Positions 58,122 to 64,000 of a stretch of 64,000 nucleotides of DNA are shown piece by piece; the stretch's first letter is position 1; every line of letters begins with the position of its first letter. A program made the translations under genes and the position numbers. The notes beneath the pieces are model-generated. The model was not told the origin of the DNA, made no database searches, and worked only from the letters and a program-made list of their open reading frames with translations. Origin of the DNA: Bostrychus sinensis (lineage: Eukaryota > Chordata > Actinopteri > Gobiiformes > Eleotridae); assembly GCA_020698575.1 (NCBI GenBank), contig CM036253.1, forward strand, positions 32,045,719-32,109,718, read 5' to 3'.

Positions 58122-58292
58122 CCCCGTTAGCGAATTGGTTTTTGTTCCTCCTGTCTTTGGTGCGGGATGCTAAGGGCTTGATTCCCCAATCCCAAGCCTG
58201 GTTATGTTGCGAAGGGAACATGGTGAAAAACGGTGTCCAAGTGCCTACGTGAAAGATTTACTGTGGCAGCCCCTGAAAGAAAGGCTTTTATT
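58122..58292 (+). mobile_element. tRNA-derived SINE
   Basis: GTTAGCGAATTGGTTTTTGT lies at the box-A position and GGGCTTGATTCCCC at box B. CTGTGGCAGCCCCTGAAAGA is the usual 3' block. No folded tRNA is retained. Confidence 0.65.
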
Positions 58293-58482
58293 TGAATTAA
58301 TTGAACTTTAGAAAACAAGATTCAAGAAAACAAACTACTCTCTACACATGCTACTGTACTATGTGTATACTATGTGTCTTACATTCGCACTTCACCAGGA
58401 CCACACCAGGAGCGCACCAGGAGCGCACCAGGACTCAAAGTGCACCGTGCTCAGACTTCTGATTTCAGGCGGACCAGAGTTA

Positions 58483-58991
58483 CCGTATTTTTCGCACTAT
58501 AAGGCATATCGGATTATAAGGCGCACCTTCAATTAATGGCCTATTTTAAAACTGTTTTCATATATAGGGCCCACCGCATTATAAGGCACATCCACTAGAT
58601 GGCGCTGCGCTAAAGGGAATGTCAATAAAACAGTCAGATAAGTCAGTCAGTCAAACTTTATTAATAGAATATAAACCAGCGTTCTTACAACTCCCTCGTT
58701 GAAAACAATGTATTTCCAACTCCATTTGTCACAGTTCAAAGCTACATGAACAGCGTTCGAGCGCTCAGTTTTCTGTCCCCTCAATGTTGCAATTCTTCTA
58801 CATGAACAGCTGGGACTGGAATTCCCCTTTATTGTTTTTACCGCTGTCACTTTGGCGACGCCCCCTGAATACGGTAGCCATAATTAACCAACATTGATCC
58901 ATATATAAGGCGCATCGGGTTATAAGGTGCACTGTCGGTTTTTGAGAAAATTAAAGGCTTTTAGGTGCACCTTATAGTGCGGAAAATACGG
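58483..58991. mobile_element. MITE with CCGTATTTTTCGCACTATAAG ends
   Basis: The left end CCGTATTTTTCGCACTATAA and right end TTATAGTGCGGAAAATACGG are inverted. TA stands outside both ends, and the symmetry extends to GTTA and TAAC. ATAAGGCGCACC-type units are repeated inside each arm. Length is 509 bp. The 67-codon minus-strand frame inside is not a transposase. The ends resemble those at 15631-16159. Confidence 0.85.
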
Positions 58992-58999
58992 TAACTTGT

Positions 59000-59640
59000 T
59001 TGGTCCATATCAGAGTACACTGTGCCACATTCACACTTTGCACAATTCACACAAACAAACCGGACTTTCCCAAGCAACGCCCCAGAGTCCCAACATGTCC
59101 AGTGTGAACACACCCTTCAGTCCCTCCCTACACCTTACTCCGCTTTTGGAGCTCACAGACCATCAAGTAGAGCTGAGAGAGTGGCATAAAGTTACACAAC
59201 AGTAATGTGAAAAACTGGTGGAGAGCAAGACGCAGGAAAGCTGTGGTTACACATTAGGGTTGTTCCACCAAATACATGGATGTTCCTCAATTCTAAAGCA
59301 GCCTCTCCAGCCAGACTCTTTTCTTGTTCTATAAAAGAAGTCTGGCACTGCATGGTTTGAGTCTCATTTCTTGTTAAAAAAAAACAAAAAACAAAAAAAA
59401 TATTATTATCACCAGATGACACAGAGCATGACAACAGGACAAGACAATGAAACACATGACCTTCACAAACAGCATGGAACAAACATATTACAGTAACCAA
59501 CATAGGCAACACAGTTACACCACAAAACACACTGACGAGTTTTGATAATGTTTTCATACAAACAGATTCTATTTTTTGAAGAGGCTGTAAGTTTTTCCAT
59601 GTGTGACAAAACTGAACCATGAATTTATGGAAAACTTGTG
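59000..59640. other. Intron, no recognised gene
   Basis: The 142-codon frame at 59192-59620 (-) is Cys/Phe/Val-rich without a recognised domain; probably chance. Confidence 0.4.
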
Positions 59641-59644
59641 TCTA

Positions 59645-59709
<65 letters not shown>

Positions 59710-59710
59710 G
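59645..59710. repeat. (ATT)n microsatellite
   Basis: About 21 units. Confidence 0.97.
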
Positions 59711-59714
59711 TATT

Positions 59715-61515
59715 GCAAAAGCTGAGAATGAAAACAACAAAAACAACAACAACAACACAAAACACTTTCACTGAATATAGAGAAAACACTGTACATGACC
59801 AGATCCATAGACTTACTGATCACACTGATCTACAAATTTTTGGACGCGATCTGCTTCTGAGATAAAAGTGGCTAAATCTCATTTATTTTGTTAAGATGAA
59901 CTGAAAATCAATTGATAACTGTGCTGGTTAGCTAATGTATTCAAGATATTTAATGATATTGTTTCACATCAAAATCACATCTGTTTATATAACAGATTTA
60001 TGGCATTTTTGCTTAAAAATAATATTTCTATTTTGAAAATATTGAATTTCTGTACATGCATGCATTTTGTTCACTTCCAAGAGAGAGATTTCTGCAAATA
60101 AAAACAAAACATTTTATGTCAAAACTCTAGACATATTAAAATGTATGTGAATGTGCAGACAGGCTTTCAGATAGAACTGGTTGCTTGTAGACACTGTACC
60201 TTCTGATACACTACCGTTTTTGCCTTATTTTGCATAAATTTCCTATTTTGACCCAATACTGTTTCTTGGAAACTTTAGCCAATCTGCACTTCTCACTTAC
60301 TTTTTCTTTATTAGTGACCCAATCTAAGAAAAATTTCACTACTTTTGTTCCGGAAGCATTTTGCTGTAGACCAGAGTAATGATGATGATGATGATGATTA
60401 TTATTATACTCATTATTATTATTACTAATATACTTGTTATTATCAATACTTTTCCAATTATTAATACATTGTCATTATAATTTAGGCTGCTGATGTTGTA
60501 CTGTTAATTATCTTTAGTGTTATCATTATCATCATCATTGTTTCAACCTTGCACGCACTCACACACACACACAAACTACACCACTTTGAAGGATTCAGCA
60601 CATCAAGCGATCTTTTTATTGTGTTGTTAATGTTCCTTTGTTGTTGTTTTTTTTTTTGTTTTGTTTTTTTGCCATGTCTGTATGTTGTAAGTTTTATATT
60701 GCAAAAAAAAAAAAAGTTATATGTATATAAGAAGATATTAAAATGATTTGCTTAGTATGACTGGATATGTTTTTGAAAAAAAAGTAGGTGGTGGCCAGGC
60801 TAACTCAAAACACCGAAAGTTTAATTAAAAAATATTGCAGGCCACAAACAATAAGGTAAAATGTTCAGCTCAACATATTTCACCTATAAAAGATAAAACC
60901 TGAGAAACCCTCCCAGCTACAGAACGACATGCCTGATCTCCTGTCTATACTCCAACACTTGTTCTGCAGCTATCGTCTTTAAAAAGTACAAAGCCCTCCA
61001 CTCTGAGTCAGACTGGAGCAGACCTTACACGGCGCTGCGTATCAATGCCTCTGTTATCTCAATCAGTCATTCTGCCTCAGCTCCAATCCCTTCAGTCTCA
61101 TCTCAAAGCCTATTCCACGCCTCAGATCCGCGGTTAAAAATACCAGGCCGATGGGGCGCGCGCCGTGTCACGCAGTCGTAATCTGGAGTGCTTAAGGAGA
61201 TATGAAGAGGTGAGGCAGGAGAGAGTGGGAGGGATGCGTGGGCTCCGAACTACGCGCTAAATACAGTTACAAGGGCAACAGGGCTGGAAGCTAGAGGAAG
61301 GGTCAGAGGTCAGAAGGTAATTCTATGAAGGTTAGTGAGTCTGTGTGAAAAGAGGAGCACGTTCTGGGTCAGTGAAAGGGTTGGTGGTTGGGTGATGCTG
61401 CGGCAGAGTGTACGACTTGTGTTTCTTTATTAAAAACCCAATTCAAAGAAGCCATGCAAGCAGTTTACTGTCAAGGATAGGGTTTTTCATGTTTTTTGGC
61501 AGCAAAAATAACTTA
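59715..61515. other. Intron with one high-complexity stretch
   Basis: The segment 60940-61240 is non-repetitive and CpG-bearing (GGGGCGCGCGCCGTGTCACG, ACACGGCGCTGCGTATCAAT) and may be conserved. A GAT/ATT-type simple sequence lies at 60379-60430. Confidence 0.4.
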
Positions 61516-61519
61516 CTTT

Positions 61520-61711
61520 TAAGCGCCTGCAGTCTTGTTTTGATAGCGTTCAGTCTCAACCTTTACAGCTCAAGTTGCTACTGAATGCAGGCAAGACAAA
61601 GGTTATGTTAATGAATACTACAATCATCACCACACAGGGCATGCCCATTGATTTTGTAACATCATTGAAATGCCTTGGCATAACCATTAATGAAAATGTA
61701 ACTTTTCTGAA
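61520..61711 (+). pseudogene. LINE reverse transcriptase fragment, jockey/CR1 type
   Basis: A single open frame reads KRLQSCFDSVQSQPLQLKL, then LLNAGKTKVMLMN, GMPIDFVTSLKCLGITINEN and VTFLN. LNADKTKVM...YKYLGIWID is the standard segment behind the catalytic YADD of jockey/CR1/L2-group polymerases. No more than about 64 residues remain. It stops at a T run, suggesting 3' truncation or insertion at that site. Confidence 0.75.
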
Positions 61712-61738
61712 TTTTTTTTTTTTTTTTTTTTTTTTTTT
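61712..61738. repeat. poly-T run
   Basis: 27 consecutive T directly after the LINE fragment. Confidence 0.95.
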
Positions 61739-61739
61739 A

Positions 61740-62500
61740 ATGAAGATGTGAGTTTTGGTTAAAATAAATAAATAAAAGCCTATAATCCTTCTCTTTATTT
61801 CTGCATTTATTGATTTTTGCATTAATTTATTCTTGCTTTAATTTATTATTTTCCTGTTTTATTTATACCCACATTTATTTAAATAAAAGAGGAAATAAAT
61901 AAATAAATAAATAAATAAATAAAGCAAAAATAAATTAAAGCACAAATGAATAAACAGAAAAAAATACAGAAATGGGATAATTATGGGCCTTTATTTTATT
62001 TTAACAAAAAAATTATAATAATTATTTTATTTCAGCATTAGTTGTCCTGTTTAACCAATTATTTGACAATAAGAGTATTTACTTATTAATGTACTTATTG
62101 ATTGATTTGGCAGTTTTGGTCCTCCATAAATAGCCTAAGAGAAGCCTTCATTATAAAGTGTTTCTGACAGAGGGGAACTAGAACAGGGACAACATTTTTG
62201 GACCAATCACACGCTCACAAAAAAAAAAAAAAAAAAAAAAAGCAAAGAAAGAAAAATGAGAAGTAAAGCACAAATCTGATATTAAACAAACTAAAATATA
62301 AACATTAGGGCTGGGACTTTGAAACAATATTTATGATTAATTAATTACAGTAAAATCATTTTATTTATTTATTTATTTATTTATTTTTTGCTGTTTTTTT
62401 CCCTATGTTATAAAGTAGTAAATGTTAGCATACAACTAAGGTTTAGTACTTTTCTATACCCACTGTCTGCTTATTATTTAGCCTTAAATATTTTTTTTTC
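61740..62500. other. AT-rich intron with AAAT tracts
   Basis: AAAT-type repeats at 61886-61925 and 62358-62385, an A run at 62219-62241; no gene. Confidence 0.5.
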
Positions 62501-62504
62501 TATT

Positions 62505-62665
62505 AAGTCCTGGTTTAGTCTAGCAAATGAGGACTAAACCAGGACTAAATCAGGACAAAATCAGGTCTAAACCGGGGTTGAACAAGGACTAAACCAGGAT
62601 TAAACAAAGACTAAACAAGGACTAAAGCAGGACTAAATGAGGTTTAAACCAAGACTAAACCGTCT
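62505..62665 (+). repeat. CTAAACCAGG-type minisatellite with an inverted left end
   Basis: TCCTGGTTTAGTC (62508-62520) faces GACTAAACCAGGA (62532-62544) as a perfect 13-bp inverted repeat. After it the units run on in the plus orientation for about 120 bp. Confidence 0.85.
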
Positions 62666-62669
62666 GTCA

Positions 62670-63040
62670 ACATGATAGACCTCAGTATTTCTAAAATCCT
62701 GTGTTGCTTTAGCAGAATAGGAGACCTTTAAGAGCAGAACAGACTGTAAGGCTGAGTTGTTATTTCCTTGCACTCATCTGAAACACTGGCAGCACGGTGA
62801 CTGACAGTTTCTTGTAAGTTAAGTGAGCGCTGGCACACACCGATACAGCTAATATGACATGTTTATGTTTACTGTCACTGAATGAGGGCTCTGGCTTGTG
62901 TAAACAGGCTTAATAAGTCAGTGAATCACTTTATTTAGCCAGTTCTTTGATCATTTATATTCCTGCTCCTGTTATAATATGAGCATTAGTTCAGCACTAA
63001 ATCTGCTCCTTTGATCAAACTGAGTGGGCAGGAATTCAAC
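62670..63040. other. Intron, no recognised gene
   Basis: Nothing recognised. Confidence 0.4.
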
Positions 63041-63047
63041 TGCAGAA

Positions 63048-63879
63048 CAGCCATTCCCAAAGTCAAGACAGTTGTAGCCCCCTTAAATATCAGAAAATCC
63101 CACACGGACCCCCAAAAATAAAACTTCATTATATTCAAAATATTATGTCAGGTTTTTATTCATAGAGTTCTATAAAAAAAAAGAAAAACACAGATTTTTG
63201 CCTAAAAGAATGCTTCATAGTAATATTTTAACAGGTTAATAATTGGCATTCATTTCAAACTCTTTTCTTCTTTCTTTCTCTTTTCTCAATTTCTTTTTTG
63301 CACACCTAAAAAAAAAAGAAAAAAAAATTCAAGGCAACAGGATCCCTCAAGATGTTAGTTTTCGATAACTTTTTTTTTTTTTTTTTTTGTTTACCTAATT
63401 TGTTATGTACATGTCTAAAAACTTTCAATTTTAAGTTTTACTCTCTATCATTATTATTTAATTCATCTTACAGCCAACTTACTATCCATTGTTCAGAAAA
63501 AAGTATTATTATTAATAAAAAATAAAAAATAAATATATTAAATTTCAGAAACTAATACTTTTTCTGAACAATGGATAGTCAGTTGGCTGTTAAAAATAAT
63601 GATAGTGAGTAAAACTTAAAATTGAAAGTTTTTAGACATATGAACATTACATTATGTGAACAAAAAATATTACTTGTTGAAAACTTTTGATTTTGAGTTG
63701 GCCCCAAAACTCAAAAATCTCAAGGGATCCTATTGCCTTGGATTTTTGAGTTGTTGCAGCATTTTTTTTTTTTTTATTTTTTTTTTTTTACAGTGTTAAT
63801 CTAGACAGACTCTGGGAGGCCCCCTGCAGTACCTTCACAGCTCACCAGGAGGCCCTGGCCCCCACTTTGGGAACCACTG
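63048..63879. mobile_element. hAT-like element, family CAGTGGTTCCCAAAGT, interrupted
   Basis: The left end CAGCCATTCCCAAAGTC and right end ACTTTGGGAACCACTG are inverted. CCCACACGGACCCCC and CCCCTGCAGTACCTTC are the family's inner blocks in inverse orientation. A foldback MITE (63303-63797) splits it. The expected 8-bp duplication is not preserved (about 4 of 8 agree). Confidence 0.8.
63303..63797. mobile_element. Foldback MITE, copy 2
   Basis: GCCAACTTACTATCCATTGT is matched by ACAATGGATAGTCAGTTGGC. CAACAGGATCCCTCAAGAT at the left faces ATCTCAAGGGATCCTATTG at the right. The right end finishes in TTTTACAGTGT. It is the same family as 22972-23455. The ends have expanded A and T runs. Confidence 0.88.
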
Positions 63880-64000
63880 CACTAGACTGTTCATGAAATA
63901 TAGAAAAAGCAATATTTATTTTTATAGCAGTTTCCACTGAAGTAATGCAAGGTCCCAGTCTGAAATACACCTGATCTGATTCACACAGAATAGATTAAGA

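Noticed and set aside
59192..59620. 142-codon minus-strand frame as a gene
   Set aside because: No family resemblance and no splice or promoter context; the Cys/Phe/Val bias reflects local composition.
60640..60720. Phe/Cys-rich membrane-like segment of the frame at 60549-60746
   Set aside because: It arises from a T-rich tract (TTGTTGTTTTTTTTTTTG); no signal peptide or domain context.

Overview
The window looks like a teleost fish nuclear genome. It is AT-rich, has no bacterial-style gene packing, and holds one clear vertebrate exon in a sea of fish-type transposable elements (L2- and RTE-like LINEs, tRNA-derived SINEs, Tc1 remnants, hAT- and Harbinger-like non-autonomous DNA elements) and microsatellites. 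Nearly all long open frames lie in repeats or are chance frames.

The one secure coding feature is a 143-bp exon on the minus strand at 3806-3948. It encodes a 47-residue piece of carbonic anhydrase-related protein 10 (ca10). It has a strong polypyrimidine tract and AG acceptor on one side and a GTAAG donor on the other. I see no second ca10 exon, so about 60 kb to the right appears to be upstream intron and 1-3805 downstream intron. Two other exon-shaped segments are reported with low confidence: 28089-28230 (+), a signal-peptide-like start ending in a good donor, and 38254-38352 (+).

Layout. 1-7.4 kb: Harbinger-like element, a CTAAACC-type minisatellite, SINE debris and the ca10 exon. 7.4-10 kb: an internally inverted Tc1 remnant, a foldback element and a CATCCCTCA minisatellite. 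10-24 kb: LINE tails, three hAT-like elements with clear 8-bp target duplications, a TTAA-flanked element, an RTE-like LINE fragment and a CpG-rich 0.87-kb DNA element. 24-33 kb: SINE fragments, candidate conserved non-coding sequence and further DNA elements. 34.3-35.8 kb: a three-level nest of DNA elements with target duplications readable at every level. 36-43.4 kb: SINEs, LINE tails, a decayed L2-like reverse transcriptase inserted in a TATG microsatellite, and an element enclosing a long AT tract. 43-50 kb: trinucleotide arrays and three same-oriented copies of one repeat family. 51.8-53.0 kb: a 1.2-kb CTAAACCAGG minisatellite. 53-64 kb: a second RTE-like fragment, more hAT/MITE copies and a foldback element lying inside a hAT-like element.

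I found no operon, CRISPR array, rRNA, stand-alone tRNA or viral gene. What is most worth following up is structural: the datable nest, a CTAAACCAGG motif recurring at six separate loci, microsatellites with higher-order structure, and the unexplained exon candidates. All repeat family names come from recognition by eye and were not searched against a database.
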